Shown one piece after another: positions 51,103 to 59,935 of a stretch of 64,000 nt of DNA. The position numbers and the translations under genes were made by a program. Below the pieces are notes generated by a model. That model was not told the DNA's origin, did no database searches, and saw nothing but the letters and a program-made list of their open reading frames with translations. This stretch comes from an uncultured Clostridia bacterium (GTDB lineage: Bacteria > Bacillota > Clostridia > Lachnospirales > Anaerotignaceae): the NCBI GenBank assembly GCA_910586765.1, contig CAJUJJ010000008.1, positions 1-64,000 of the forward strand, given 5' to 3'. Numbering within the stretch: position 1 is the stretch's first letter; every line of letters starts with the position of its first letter.

Positions 51103-51941
51103 TGTAATATTCTCCCCTTTCCTGTACTGTTTCTGATTTCAACTTTTTTAGTAATGTACATAGAAATCATAATAATAATGGCCATAATCAATGAAATGGC
51201 ACTGCCGAAATTCCAGTTGCCTGCTGTTAAAAATTGAGACTCTATAACATTGCCTATTAAAACATATTGCCCTCCTCCTAACAGCTTTGGTATAAAAAAG
51301 CTAGACATTGCTGGTAAAAATACCAGTGTAATACCGCTTATGACACCAGGAAGGGAAAGAGGAAATGTTACTTTTAAAAAGCATTGCAATTTATCAGCAC
51401 CTAAATCACTCGCTGCTTCTAAAAGGCTTTTGTCCATTTTTGTTAATGAGGTATGAATTTGCAATATCATAAAAGGAATAAAATTGTAAACCATACCTAA
51501 TATTACTGCAAAATCAGTGTGGAGTAATTTTGTTTGTAAACCAAATAAAGATAATATATTATTTAGTATACCATTGTCTTGTAAAATGCCCATCCAAGCA
51601 TATGTTCTAACAAGCATATTAATCCATGTAGGAAATGTAATTAAAAGTATTAAAAAAACTTTATTTTTTTCTTTTGCATTTGCAATAATATATGCTGCTG
51701 GATACCCTAATAAAATACATAGTATTGTAGTAATTATTGCAATGTAAAGGGATTGTTTTAATACATTGATAAATATAATGTCACTAAAAAAGCGAGTAAA
51801 ATTTTCAAATGTAAACCAAAATGTTGCAACATCATTGCCGTGTTTTGTAAAAGCATACATTAGTATCATAAACATAGGCACAACAATCATAATAGAAATC
51901 CATAGTATATAAGGGTATGTCATATTTTTAAATTGTTTCAT
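51099..51941 (-). CDS. potB: spermidine/putrescine ABC transporter permease
   Basis: This 280-aa permease has six membrane helices. Its EAA loop, EAASDLGADKLQCFLKVTFPLSLPG, lies near residues 170-195, and TFPTWINMLVRTYAWM near 95 is typical of PotB. The ATG at 51941 is chosen because AAAAGGGG, at the end of potA, lies about 9 nt upstream; a GTG two codons earlier would be too close to that site. The gene begins seven bases after the potA stop, so the two are coupled. Confidence 0.92.
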   Translation of the reverse strand: MKQFKNMTYPYILWISIMIVVPMFMILMYAFTKHGNDVATFWFTFENFTRFFSDIIFINVLKQSLYIAIITTILCILLGYPAAYIIANAKEKNKVFLILLITFPTWINMLVRTYAWMGILQDNGILNNILSLFGLQTKLLHTDFAVILGMVYNFIPFMILQIHTSLTKMDKSLLEAASDLGADKLQCFLKVTFPLSLPGVISGITLVFLPAMSSFFIPKLLGGGQYVLIGNVIESQFLTAGNWNFGSAISLIMAIIIMISMYITKKVEIRNSTGKGRILH

Positions 51942-51947
51942 AAGCAC

Positions 51948-53513
51948 TCACCCCTTTTTCATAATGTGAATATCTTGTGGTTGAAACATCAAACCAACTT
52001 CAGCACCTACTTCATATTTATCTGTTGTATCAACCATATATTCGTGTCCTTCTGTTGCAAATGTCACATTATAAGTTCCTACTGTAATATTTTCTGGGTC
52101 AAAATCATAATGAATACTTGTAATTTCAACAGGGGTATCTTCGTCTAAACTCCAAGCAGAAGCATTTGCCCACGTTTTCAAATCTGTTTCTAAAGCAATA
52201 CTTTCTTTAATTTCGTCTGCTGTTTTAAAAAAGTTTACAGCAAATATTTTTTCTTGATATTCTTTGTTTATTACTCTGTTTTCATCTTTTACAATCATAT
52301 TGACTGTTACACTTGTACCAGCAGCAGTGGAAAAAGTAACAGGATAAGTACCGTTTTCAGGTTTAATGTCATAGCTTATTTTTTGTATAGAAATCCATTC
52401 TTCTGTATCTGGGTTCCAAGCCTGAGCATCTGCACGAGCGACAATAGTAGCTTCTGTTAATTCTTCTATATCGCTGACATCTAAATAAAAATCGTTTGCA
52501 CTCATTTTTTCATTTGCTTCTGTATTTATGACAGGCTTTTCGTCAGATACTTTCATTTGTACTGTAATGCTTGTGCCAACTTTTGTTTCGATAATAGTTT
52601 CATAGTGAACACCTTTAAAAAGTACAGAACGAACAATGCCTTTTAATTTTCCTTCTGTTATGGGTACAATGTCTAAATCTTCAGGACGTATTACAACATC
52701 AATTTTTTCATTTTTGTCAAAACCAAAATCTACACAGTCAAATATTTTATCCTCGAACATTACTCTATAGTCGTCTAACATAACACCATCTATAATGTTG
52801 CTTTCTCCTATAAATTTGGCAACAAATTCGTTTGTTGGTTCATTGTAAATGTCAGTAGGAGAGCCTATTTGTTGTATTTCGCCGTCTTTCATAACAACAA
52901 TTTTATCAGACATAGTCAATGCTTCTTCTTGGTCGTGAGTTACATAAATAAATGTAATACCAACTTCCTGCTGTATTTTTTTCAATTCGTGCTGCATTTC
53001 TTTTCTTAGTTTTAAATCTAATGCACCAAGAGGTTCATCTAAAAGTAATACCATAGGCTCATTTACTAATGCTCTGGCTATGGCAATTCTTTGCTGTTGT
53101 CCTCCGCTAAGTTCTGTTACATTTCTTTTGGCATAATCTTCTAAATTAACTAATTTTAACATTCTTTGCACTTTTTGCTCAATAATATCTTTGGGTTCTT
53201 TTTTTATTTTCAGTCCAAAGGCAATATTGTCATATACATTCATATGAGGAAAAAGGGCATATTTTTGAAATACAGTGTTAATTTCTCTTTTGTAGGGAGG
53301 AACGTTACTGATTTCAGTGTTATCAAATATTACTTGCCCTTCTGTTTGATTTAAAAATCCTCCAAGTATACGCAGTAATGTTGTTTTTCCGCAGCCGCTT
53401 GGGCCAAGCAGTGTAACAAATTCGTTTTCATAAATATCTAAATTAATTCCTTTGAGCACTAACTGTCCATCAAAGTCTTTTACAATATTTTTAAATTGTA
53501 TTAATTTTTTCAT
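51948..53513 (-). CDS. potA: polyamine ABC transporter ATPase with an Ig-like insertion in its TOBE domain
   Basis: This 521-aa ATPase is longer than the usual 350 aa. The nucleotide-binding domain is normal: Walker A GPSGCGKTT at 38-46, signature LSGGQQQR at 135-142, Walker B VLLLDEP near 155-161 and the switch His in VTHDQ near 192. The TOBE domain begins near 270 (VVIRPEDLDI, then FKGVHYETIIET). It is interrupted by about 177 residues and resumes at EYMVDTTDKYEVGAEVGLMF. The insert (about 311-487) holds two similar beta-rich units, each with TYPVTFSTAAGTSVTV-type strands, reminiscent of extracellular Ig-like repeats. AGGAGG precedes the ATG. Confidence 0.92.
   Translation of the reverse strand: MKKLIQFKNIVKDFDGQLVLKGINLDIYENEFVTLLGPSGCGKTTLLRILGGFLNQTEGQVIFDNTEISNVPPYKREINTVFQKYALFPHMNVYDNIAFGLKIKKEPKDIIEQKVQRMLKLVNLEDYAKRNVTELSGGQQQRIAIARALVNEPMVLLLDEPLGALDLKLRKEMQHELKKIQQEVGITFIYVTHDQEEALTMSDKIVVMKDGEIQQIGSPTDIYNEPTNEFVAKFIGESNIIDGVMLDDYRVMFEDKIFDCVDFGFDKNEKIDVVIRPEDLDIVPITEGKLKGIVRSVLFKGVHYETIIETKVGTSITVQMKVSDEKPVINTEANEKMSANDFYLDVSDIEELTEATIVARADAQAWNPDTEEWISIQKISYDIKPENGTYPVTFSTAAGTSVTVNMIVKDENRVINKEYQEKIFAVNFFKTADEIKESIALETDLKTWANASAWSLDEDTPVEITSIHYDFDPENITVGTYNVTFATEGHEYMVDTTDKYEVGAEVGLMFQPQDIHIMKKG
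52053..52583 (-). repeat. duplicated Ig-like insertion within potA
   Basis: This encodes residues about 311-487 of PotA. Two related units of about 80 residues, approximately 323-407 and 410-487, share the order VIN..(EK)..A.(D/N)F, then a helix, then (W)NPDT/(W)SLDED, and GTYPVTFS/GTYNVTFA. The DNA is not nearly identical between units, so the duplication is old. Confidence 0.7.
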
Positions 53514-53522
53514 TGTAACCTC

Positions 53523-54056
53523 CTAAAACAATGGTGGTGTAGAAATCCAAAGTATTTTTGCAAGTGTCTTTTTTTCATTTTTAATGTGATGAAATGTTTT
53601 ACCGTTTAAATAAAATGTTTCTCCTTTACGTACAGTAAATTTTTTTTCTCCGCATATAAGTGAAATACAGCCTTCTATAACATAACCAAATTCTTCACCG
53701 CTGTGGGGGGCAACTTCGAAAGATGTACCATATTGAGGCAACTCCACTAATATAGGTTCCATAGCATTTTTTTGTGTGTTTGGTACAATCCAGTTTACAG
53801 TATGATGTTCTCTTTTGTCTACAAAAAAATCTTTTTTTTGAAATACGATTTTTTCTTCTGTGTCTTCTTTAAAAAAATCAGACATACTGCTTCCAAGTGC
53901 TTCTACAATGTCAGCTAATGTTGTAATAGAAGGTGATGTTAAATTACGTTCTAGCTGAGATAAAAAGCCTTTTGTGAGTTCACTTCTGGAGGCTAATTCT
54001 TCTAATGTTAAACCATTTTGAATACGAAGTTGTTTGATTTTATGACCAATATCCAT
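53523..54056 (-). CDS. XRE-family regulator with cupin domain (PuuR-like)
   Basis: This 177-aa protein has an N-terminal helix-turn-helix (MDIGHKIKQLRIQNGLTLEE to about residue 65). A C-terminal cupin domain (about 100-177) shows HSGEEFGYVIEG and KGETFYLNGKTFHHIKNE. The start is at 54056, where AAGGAG precedes the ATG by six bases; the frame opens 19 codons upstream without a site. It lies nine bases before potA in the same operon, so it most likely senses polyamines or a related metabolite and controls the pot genes. Confidence 0.9.
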   Translation of the reverse strand: MDIGHKIKQLRIQNGLTLEELASRSELTKGFLSQLERNLTSPSITTLADIVEALGSSMSDFFKEDTEEKIVFQKKDFFVDKREHHTVNWIVPNTQKNAMEPILVELPQYGTSFEVAPHSGEEFGYVIEGCISLICGEKKFTVRKGETFYLNGKTFHHIKNEKKTLAKILWISTPPLF

Positions 54057-54231
54057 AGTTAACTCCTTAGTATATACTTTACTATCATTATTTTTTTTAG
54101 AAATACTAAACAAATGTATTATTTTTACTAAACAGATACTATTATACTATATAGTTTTTGAAATGCAATAGGAAATAAACAAAAAATTTAAAATTAGTAA
54201 ACTATGCTGTCAAAAAATTTTATAAAAATCT

Positions 54232-54260
54232 CTTTTCAAAAAAAAATTTTGTGTTATAAT
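54232..54260 (+). promoter_or_regulatory. extended -10 promoter of the ilv leader
   Basis: TGTTATAAT at 54252-54260 is an extended -10 element. The -35 (TTTTCA-like) is weak. It lies just upstream of the T-box leader. Confidence 0.55.
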
Positions 54261-54269
54261 ATATTCCAT

Positions 54270-54570
54270 GAAAATTAAAATATGGTAAATGCTATGAAAA
54301 GGAGTAGTACACTGTAAATAAAAGCACAGAGAGAAGATGGCTGGTGAAAATCTTTGTTTTATTGCTGTGGAAGTAGTCTTGGAGCTATGACGCGAAAGGA
54401 AGTATTTTCTGAGTAGTATTCATCGGGTTTTCCCGTTATAGAAATGATGTATTTTACTATTTTTAAAAATAGTTTTGTACAAATAAAGAGTGCAGAAAAT
54501 TTTTTTCTGAATTTAGGTGGTACCACGAATAAAATCGCCCTAATCAATTACATTGATTAGGGTGTTTTTT
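54270..54570 (+). ncRNA. T-box leader, probably valine tRNA-sensing
   Basis: The leader has the ordered T-box features. GAGAGAAGATGG and GCTGGTGAAAATC mark stem I. The 3' side of the specifier loop reads GGAAGTAGTCTTGGAGC. The T-box itself is AGGTGGTACCACG near 54514-54527. A terminator follows, CCCTAATCAA with its complement and TTTTTT, at 54536-54570. By the usual spacing to GGAGC the specifier codon is GTA (Val), which fits ilvB downstream. The specifier call is by spacing only. Confidence 0.9.
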
Positions 54571-54626
54571 AATATATATGGAAATCATATACTATACAAA
54601 TGATATTTTGAGGAGGTTATTTTATT

Positions 54627-56360
54627 ATGAAAAAAGGAACACAGCTTTGGCTGGAAGCATTGAAGGAAGAAGGCGTTGATACAATATTTGGTTATCCAGG
54701 AGGATATGTGCTGGATATTTTTGATGAACTTTATAAACAAAATGATATTCGTTTGATACTGCCACGACACGAACAGGCAGCAGTACACGCCGCAGATGCT
54801 TATGCTAGAGCAACAGGTAAAGTAGGTGTTTGTGTTGCAACAAGCGGCCCAGGAGCAACAAATTTGGTAACAGGCATAGCAAATGCAAATTATGATAGTG
54901 TACCTTTGGTTTGTTTTACGGGACAAGTACCTTTGGATTTAATTGGAAATGATGCTTTTCAAGAAGTTGATTTTATAGGAATTACAAGAAGTGTTTGTAA
55001 ATATGGCGTTATGGTAAGAGATAGAAAAGATTTGGGAAGAATTATAAAAGAAGCATTTTATATTGCTCGTACAGGTAAACCAGGCCCTGTTGTGGTAGAT
55101 TTGCCTTCTAATATTATGAAAGAGATGAGCAAAGACAGCTATCCAACAGAAGTACACATTAGAGGATATAAACCAAATTCTGATGTACATGTAGGACAGT
55201 TAAAAAGAGCATTAAAATTGTTAAGAGATGCAGAAAGACCTCTTTTCCTTTGTGGAGGAGGAATTAATATTGCTCGTGCAAATGAGGCATTTTGTAAATT
55301 AGCTGAAACAGTAAATATACCAGTGATTACAACAGTTATGGGAAAAGGAGCAATTCCTACAAATCACCCTTTGTATGTGGGTAGTATGGGTATGCACGGC
55401 TGCTATGCAGCAAATAAAGCAGTAAGTGAATGTGACTTGCTATTTTCTATAGGCACAAGATTTAATGACAGAATTACAGGAAAAATAAGTGAATTTGCAA
55501 AAGAAGCAAAAATTGTGCATATTGATATTGATACAGCAGCCATTTCCAGAAATATTAAAGTAGATGTTCCTGTAGTAGGAGATGCAAAATTAGCTATTGA
55601 AAAAATGTTGACAATGGTAAAACAAAGTGAAAAAGGAGAATGGGTAGCACAAGTGAAAAAGTGGAAAGAAGAATATCCTCTTGGTGTAAAGGCAGGAAAT
55701 TGCGTCAATCCACAAAGAATTATAGAAAGCATAAACAATATTTTTGATAATTTTATAGCGGTTACAGATGTAGGACAACATCAAATGTGGACAACACAAT
55801 TTTTAGAGTTAGATAGTCATAAGAAGTTGTTAACTTCTGGAGGATTGGGAGCAATGGGATTTGGTTTTCCTGCTGCAATAGGAGCACAGCTTGCTTATCC
55901 AGAAAAACAAGTTATTTGTATTACAGGCGATGGCGGTTTTCAAATGAATATGGCAGAAATGGCGACAGCTGTAGCATGGGAATTGCCTATAGTGGTGTTG
56001 GTATTTAACAATAGTTTTTTAGGTATGGTACGTCAACAACAACAATATTTTTGTGAAAAGCACTATTATGGTACTTGCTTAAAAGAAAGAAAAAGTTGTC
56101 AGAGAACAAAATGTCATACACCTGAGGAGTGTCCTCCTTATTTGCCAGACTTTTTAAAATTTGCAGAAAGTTATAATGTAGAAGCATATAGAGTGACAGA
56201 AGAAGAACAAATTGAACAAACATTAAAAATGGCTTCTGAAAAGGCAAAACAAAATAAAGCACCTGTATTAGTTGAATTTATATTGGAGAGATACGATATT
56301 GTGCTTCCTATTGTAAGACATGGTGGTACATTAGATAATATGATATTAGAAGAAAATTAA
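54627..56360 (+). CDS. ilvB: acetolactate synthase large subunit
   Basis: This 577-aa ThDP enzyme makes acetolactate or acetohydroxybutyrate for Val, Leu and Ile. VDTIFGYPGGYVLDIFDEL near 17, the catalytic Glu in PRHEQAAVHAADAYA near 46, ATSGPGATNLVTGIA, and the ThDP/Mg segment GDGGFQMNMAEMATA near 437 are present. Near 478-507 there is a Cys-rich insertion (CLKERKSC, KCHTPEEC) not found in well-known homologues, which go straight to PDF..LAE. AGGAGG precedes the ATG. It lies 57 bp after the T-box terminator and is followed by ilvN. Confidence 0.95.
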   Translation: MKKGTQLWLEALKEEGVDTIFGYPGGYVLDIFDELYKQNDIRLILPRHEQAAVHAADAYARATGKVGVCVATSGPGATNLVTGIANANYDSVPLVCFTGQVPLDLIGNDAFQEVDFIGITRSVCKYGVMVRDRKDLGRIIKEAFYIARTGKPGPVVVDLPSNIMKEMSKDSYPTEVHIRGYKPNSDVHVGQLKRALKLLRDAERPLFLCGGGINIARANEAFCKLAETVNIPVITTVMGKGAIPTNHPLYVGSMGMHGCYAANKAVSECDLLFSIGTRFNDRITGKISEFAKEAKIVHIDIDTAAISRNIKVDVPVVGDAKLAIEKMLTMVKQSEKGEWVAQVKKWKEEYPLGVKAGNCVNPQRIIESINNIFDNFIAVTDVGQHQMWTTQFLELDSHKKLLTSGGLGAMGFGFPAAIGAQLAYPEKQVICITGDGGFQMNMAEMATAVAWELPIVVLVFNNSFLGMVRQQQQYFCEKHYYGTCLKERKSCQRTKCHTPEECPPYLPDFLKFAESYNVEAYRVTEEEQIEQTLKMASEKAKQNKAPVLVEFILERYDIVLPIVRHGGTLDNMILEEN

Positions 56361-56390
56361 ATAATACAACAGAAGAGAGGAAGAAAAGAA

Positions 56391-56894
56391 ATGGATATTA
56401 AAAAGAGATGGCTCGCTGTATTTGTAGAAAATCAAGTTGGCGTATTGGCGAAAATATCAGGTATTTGTTCCAGCAAATTATATAATATAGAAACAATTAC
56501 AGTAGGTACAACAGCAGACCCTACGATTTCTCGTATGACATTTAGTTTTTTGAGCAATGATGCAACATTTGAGCAAATTAAAAAACAAATGAACAGATGT
56601 GTAGAAGTTATCAAGATTATTGACTTGACAGACATACCTACTCATATGAAAGAATTAATGTTTATTAAATTAAAAATCAATTCTCCAGTAGAAAAAGAAG
56701 AAGTAATTTCTATAGCAAAAATATTTAGAGCTTCTATTATAGATTATGATATGGAACGTTTAATATTGCAGTCTGTTAATTCAGAAGTAGGCAATAATGA
56801 TTTGATAAATCTTTTGTCAAAAGGATTTCACGATATGGAAATTGTAAGAGGTGGTGTTGTATCAATAGAGGCAATGAGTATATCAAATGGCTAA
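56391..56894 (+). CDS. ilvN: acetolactate synthase small (regulatory) subunit
   Basis: This 167-aa regulatory subunit has an N-terminal ACT domain (about 4-80). RWLAVFVENQVGVLAKISGI is followed by RMTFSF near 47, and a C-terminal ACT-like domain covers about 85-165. The length fits the IlvN/IlvH family. It confers valine feedback and activates IlvB. AGAGAGGAAG precedes the ATG, 30 bp after ilvB, so it is in the same T-box-controlled transcript. Confidence 0.92.
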   Translation: MDIKKRWLAVFVENQVGVLAKISGICSSKLYNIETITVGTTADPTISRMTFSFLSNDATFEQIKKQMNRCVEVIKIIDLTDIPTHMKELMFIKLKINSPVEKEEVISIAKIFRASIIDYDMERLILQSVNSEVGNNDLINLLSKGFHDMEIVRGGVVSIEAMSISNG

Positions 56895-57063
56895 AATAAA
56901 GCAAAATTAGTGAAAAAAATAAATTATTATTGTTGAAGTCATACAACAGTGCTTTTGTCTCTAAAAAAAAACATTATAAAAATTGACTATAAATTCACAA
57001 AAATAATTTGACTTTCTGTACTTTTTGTGGTTAAATGAATATAAGATAATTAATTGCCCCATT

Positions 57064-57139
57064 CAAGAACAGTTTATATGTATAAGGCAATAAACAAAAA
57101 GACAAAAAGGTGTAATATATCTATGTAAAACTGTTCTTG
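57064..57139. repeat. 12-bp perfect inverted repeat upstream of the aminotransferase
   Basis: CAAGAACAGTTT (57064-57075) and its exact complement (57128-57139) are separated by 52 nt, 44 bp before the aminotransferase start. It could be a leader stem or a two-half-site operator. A TTGACT with TTAAAT 17 bp later lies upstream. Confidence 0.5.
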
Positions 57140-57182
57140 TACAATATAACCAACGAGCTAAAGAATAAAGGAGGAAATCAAA

Positions 57183-58367
57183 ATGATAAAATTTTCAGAC
57201 AGAGTAGAACAGTTAAAAGGCTCTGAAATCCGTGAACTTTTAAAACTCACACAACAACCAGACATTATTTCTTTCGCAGGTGGTCTGCCAGCAAAAGAAT
57301 TGTTCCCTGTAGAAGGAATGAAAGCAGCAGCTATGGCTGTTATGAGTGAAAGCGGACAAGAAGCAATGCAATATTCTACAACAGATGGTATTGATTCTTT
57401 AAGACAAAAAATCGTTGATAGAATGAAAGCAAAAAATGGCATTACTTCTACTATCGACAATATTTTGATTACAAACGGTTCTCAGCAGGGTCTTGACTTT
57501 TCTGGTCGTGTCTTCTTGAACGAGGGCGATGTTGTATTAATGGAAAGCCCATCTTATTTAGGAGCAATCAATGCTTTCAAAATTAACTGCCCTAAATTTG
57601 TTGAAGTTCCAACAGACAACAATGGTATGATTATGGAAGAATTAGAAAAAATCATACAAACAACAGAAAATGTAAAAATGATTTATGTAATACCAGATTT
57701 CCAAAATCCAACAGGTAGAACATGGCCTTTGGAAAGAAGAAAAAAATTTATGGAAATCATAAACAAATATGAAATTCCTACAATAGAGGACAATCCTTAT
57801 GGCGAATTGAGATTTGAAGGCGAAAATATGCCATCATTAAAATCTCTTGATACAAAAGGTCTCGTTGTATTCTTAGGAACATTCTCTAAAATATTAGCAC
57901 CTGGCTATCGTTTAGGTTGGGTTTGTGCAGACCCTGCAATATTGGCAAAATATAACTTTGTAAAACAAGGTGCTGACTTACAGCCATCTACAGTTTCTCA
58001 GTTAGAAGTTGACAAATTTATGGATATGTACAACTTAGATGAACACGTAGCAAAAATTAAAGAAGTATATGGACATAGACGTGACGTTATGCTTAATGCT
58101 ATGAAACGTGAATTCCCAGAAGGCATTGAATATACACACCCAGATGGCGGATTGTTTACATGGGTTGTATTGCCTGAATACATGAATGCAAGAGAAGTTG
58201 CTGTAAAATGTATTGAAGAAAAAGTTGCTTATGTTCCTGGTGGTTCTTTCTTCCCTAATGGCGGACACGAAAATACATTTAGAATGAACTATTCTTGTAT
58301 GCCAGATGATAAAATTGAACAAGGTATTGCAAGTCTTGGTAAAGTTTTAAAATCTTTTATGAAATAA
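57183..58367 (+). CDS. PLP-dependent aminotransferase (class I/II)
   Basis: This 394-aa fold-type I enzyme resembles 2-aminoadipate/aromatic or branched-chain transaminases related to MocR catalytic domains. IISFAGGLPAKELFP near 30 binds substrate. ITNGSQQGLDFSGRVF near 98 contacts PLP. PDFQNPTGRTW near 172 and EDNPYGELRF near 206 hold the cofactor Asn and Asp. FLGTFSKILAPGYRLGW near 238 has the Schiff-base Lys. AAAGGAGG precedes the ATG. Its synonymous codons are visibly richer in C-ending forms than its neighbours, which suggests high expression. The substrate is not certain; the ilv genes upstream suggest branched-chain amino acids. Confidence 0.88.
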   Translation: MIKFSDRVEQLKGSEIRELLKLTQQPDIISFAGGLPAKELFPVEGMKAAAMAVMSESGQEAMQYSTTDGIDSLRQKIVDRMKAKNGITSTIDNILITNGSQQGLDFSGRVFLNEGDVVLMESPSYLGAINAFKINCPKFVEVPTDNNGMIMEELEKIIQTTENVKMIYVIPDFQNPTGRTWPLERRKKFMEIINKYEIPTIEDNPYGELRFEGENMPSLKSLDTKGLVVFLGTFSKILAPGYRLGWVCADPAILAKYNFVKQGADLQPSTVSQLEVDKFMDMYNLDEHVAKIKEVYGHRRDVMLNAMKREFPEGIEYTHPDGGLFTWVVLPEYMNAREVAVKCIEEKVAYVPGGSFFPNGGHENTFRMNYSCMPDDKIEQGIASLGKVLKSFMK

Positions 58368-58386
58368 GAAATAAATAGAATATAAT

Positions 58387-58416
58387 AAAAAGCTCCTCAG
58401 TATGGGGAGCTTTTTC
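58387..58416 (+). terminator. intrinsic terminator after the aminotransferase
   Basis: AAAAAGCTCCTC pairs with GGGGAGCTTTTT around a short loop. Confidence 0.85.
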
Positions 58417-58516
58417 CATATATTTATATGAAAAAAGTGGTGTAAAATTTTAAATAAAAACAAACTGTAAATATAGCTTTTGATAAGTGAAAAACTATGA
58501 AAGGAGAAAAAATAGT

Positions 58517-59797
58517 ATGGAAAAAAAAGAATTGTGTTATCAAACATATGTTGCAATATTAAAAAGAGAATTAGTTGTAGCAATGGGCTGTACAGAACCG
58601 ATTGCACTTGCCTATTGTGCAGCAAAAGCAAGGGCAGTATTGGGACAAATACCTGATAGAGTGCTTGTAGAAACAAGCGGTAATATTATTAAAAATGTGA
58701 AAAGTGTTATTGTGCCAAATACTAATGGAGAAAAAGGCATTGAATCAGCAGTAGCAATAGGCATTATTGCAGGAGATGAGAATTTAGAATTAGAAGTATT
58801 AAGTAATGTTACAGAACAACAAAAAAAGGAGTTTTTAGAATATAAAAGGACAACAAAAATTCAAGTAAAACAAGCAGAAAGTGATTTACTTTTAGATATT
58901 ATTGTAAAAGTTTATAAAGGGGATAGTTATGCCATTGTTCGTATTGCAAATGCACATAGTAATGTGGTATATATCGAAAAAGATGGTGATGTACTTTTAG
59001 ATAATGGAGTTGTGCAGCAAGTGCAGGAAGATGTACCTGATTATAGCTTGCTTTCTGTACAAGGAATTTATGATTTTGCACAAACAGCAGATATAGAAGA
59101 TGTAAAAGAAGTATTGGATAGACAAATAGAATATAATAGTGCCATTGCAGAGGAAGGATTAAAAAATAATTATGGTGCAAATATAGGTTCTGTATTGTTA
59201 GAAACATATGGAGATGATATTAGAAACCGTGCAAAGGCAAAAGCAGCAGCAGGTTCTGATGCAAGAATGAGCGGTTGTGAATTGCCTGTTGTTATCAATT
59301 CTGGTAGCGGTAATCAAGGTATGACTGTTTCATTGCCTGTTATAGAATATGCTAAAGAGTTAAATATAGAAAAAGAAAAATTGTATAGAGCGTTAATACT
59401 TTCAAATTTAATTGCAATACACAAAAAAACAGGAATAGGATATTTGTCAGCATATTGTGGTGCAATAAGTGCAGGAGCGGCAGCAGGGGCAGGTATTGCT
59501 TATTTAAAAGGTGGTAGCTATGAAGATATTACACATACTATCGTAAATGCACTTGCTATTACATCAGGTATTATATGCGATGGTGCAAAGGCATCTTGTG
59601 CAGCAAAAATTGCAGCAGCAGTTGATGCAGGTATTTTTGGATATGATATGTATTTAAAAGGACAGCAATTTTATGGTGGAGATGGCATTGTATCAAAAGG
59701 AATTGAAAATACAATAAAAAATATTGGTAGATTAGGAAAAGATGGTATGCGTGAAACAGATAAAGAAATATTAAAAATTATGACTTGCGTAGATTAA
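58517..59797 (+). CDS. cyuA: L-cysteine desulfidase / UPF0597 family (serine dehydratase alpha-like)
   Basis: This 426-aa protein belongs to the UPF0597 group that includes the cysteine-degrading enzyme CyuA/YhaM. MGCTEPIALAYCAAKA near 28 and the late CDGAKASCAAKIAAAVDAG hold conserved Cys residues likely to bind an Fe-S cluster. SGSGNQGMTVSLPVI and YCGAISAGAAAGAGIAYL near 270-330 are typical. It would release sulfide, ammonia and pyruvate from cysteine. The start is set at 58517, where GAAAGGAG precedes the ATG. It is monocistronic between two terminators of near-identical sequence. Confidence 0.88.
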   Translation: MEKKELCYQTYVAILKRELVVAMGCTEPIALAYCAAKARAVLGQIPDRVLVETSGNIIKNVKSVIVPNTNGEKGIESAVAIGIIAGDENLELEVLSNVTEQQKKEFLEYKRTTKIQVKQAESDLLLDIIVKVYKGDSYAIVRIANAHSNVVYIEKDGDVLLDNGVVQQVQEDVPDYSLLSVQGIYDFAQTADIEDVKEVLDRQIEYNSAIAEEGLKNNYGANIGSVLLETYGDDIRNRAKAKAAAGSDARMSGCELPVVINSGSGNQGMTVSLPVIEYAKELNIEKEKLYRALILSNLIAIHKKTGIGYLSAYCGAISAGAAAGAGIAYLKGGSYEDITHTIVNALAITSGIICDGAKASCAAKIAAAVDAGIFGYDMYLKGQQFYGGDGIVSKGIENTIKNIGRLGKDGMRETDKEILKIMTCVD

Positions 59798-59865
59798 TAT
59801 TGAGATTTTGATGTTCACTTTGCTTTATGAAATATATTGAAAGTAAAAAATTCGTTTTCTCAACT

Positions 59866-59896
59866 AAAAAAACTCCTCAATATGGGGAGTTTTTTA
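59866..59896 (+). terminator. intrinsic terminator after cyuA
   Basis: AAAAAACTCCTC pairs with GGGGAGTTTTTT around a short loop. Confidence 0.85.
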
Positions 59897-59935
59897 TATA
59901 CTTAATAAAAAGTGTTGTAGGAGGCAATTCCATTT

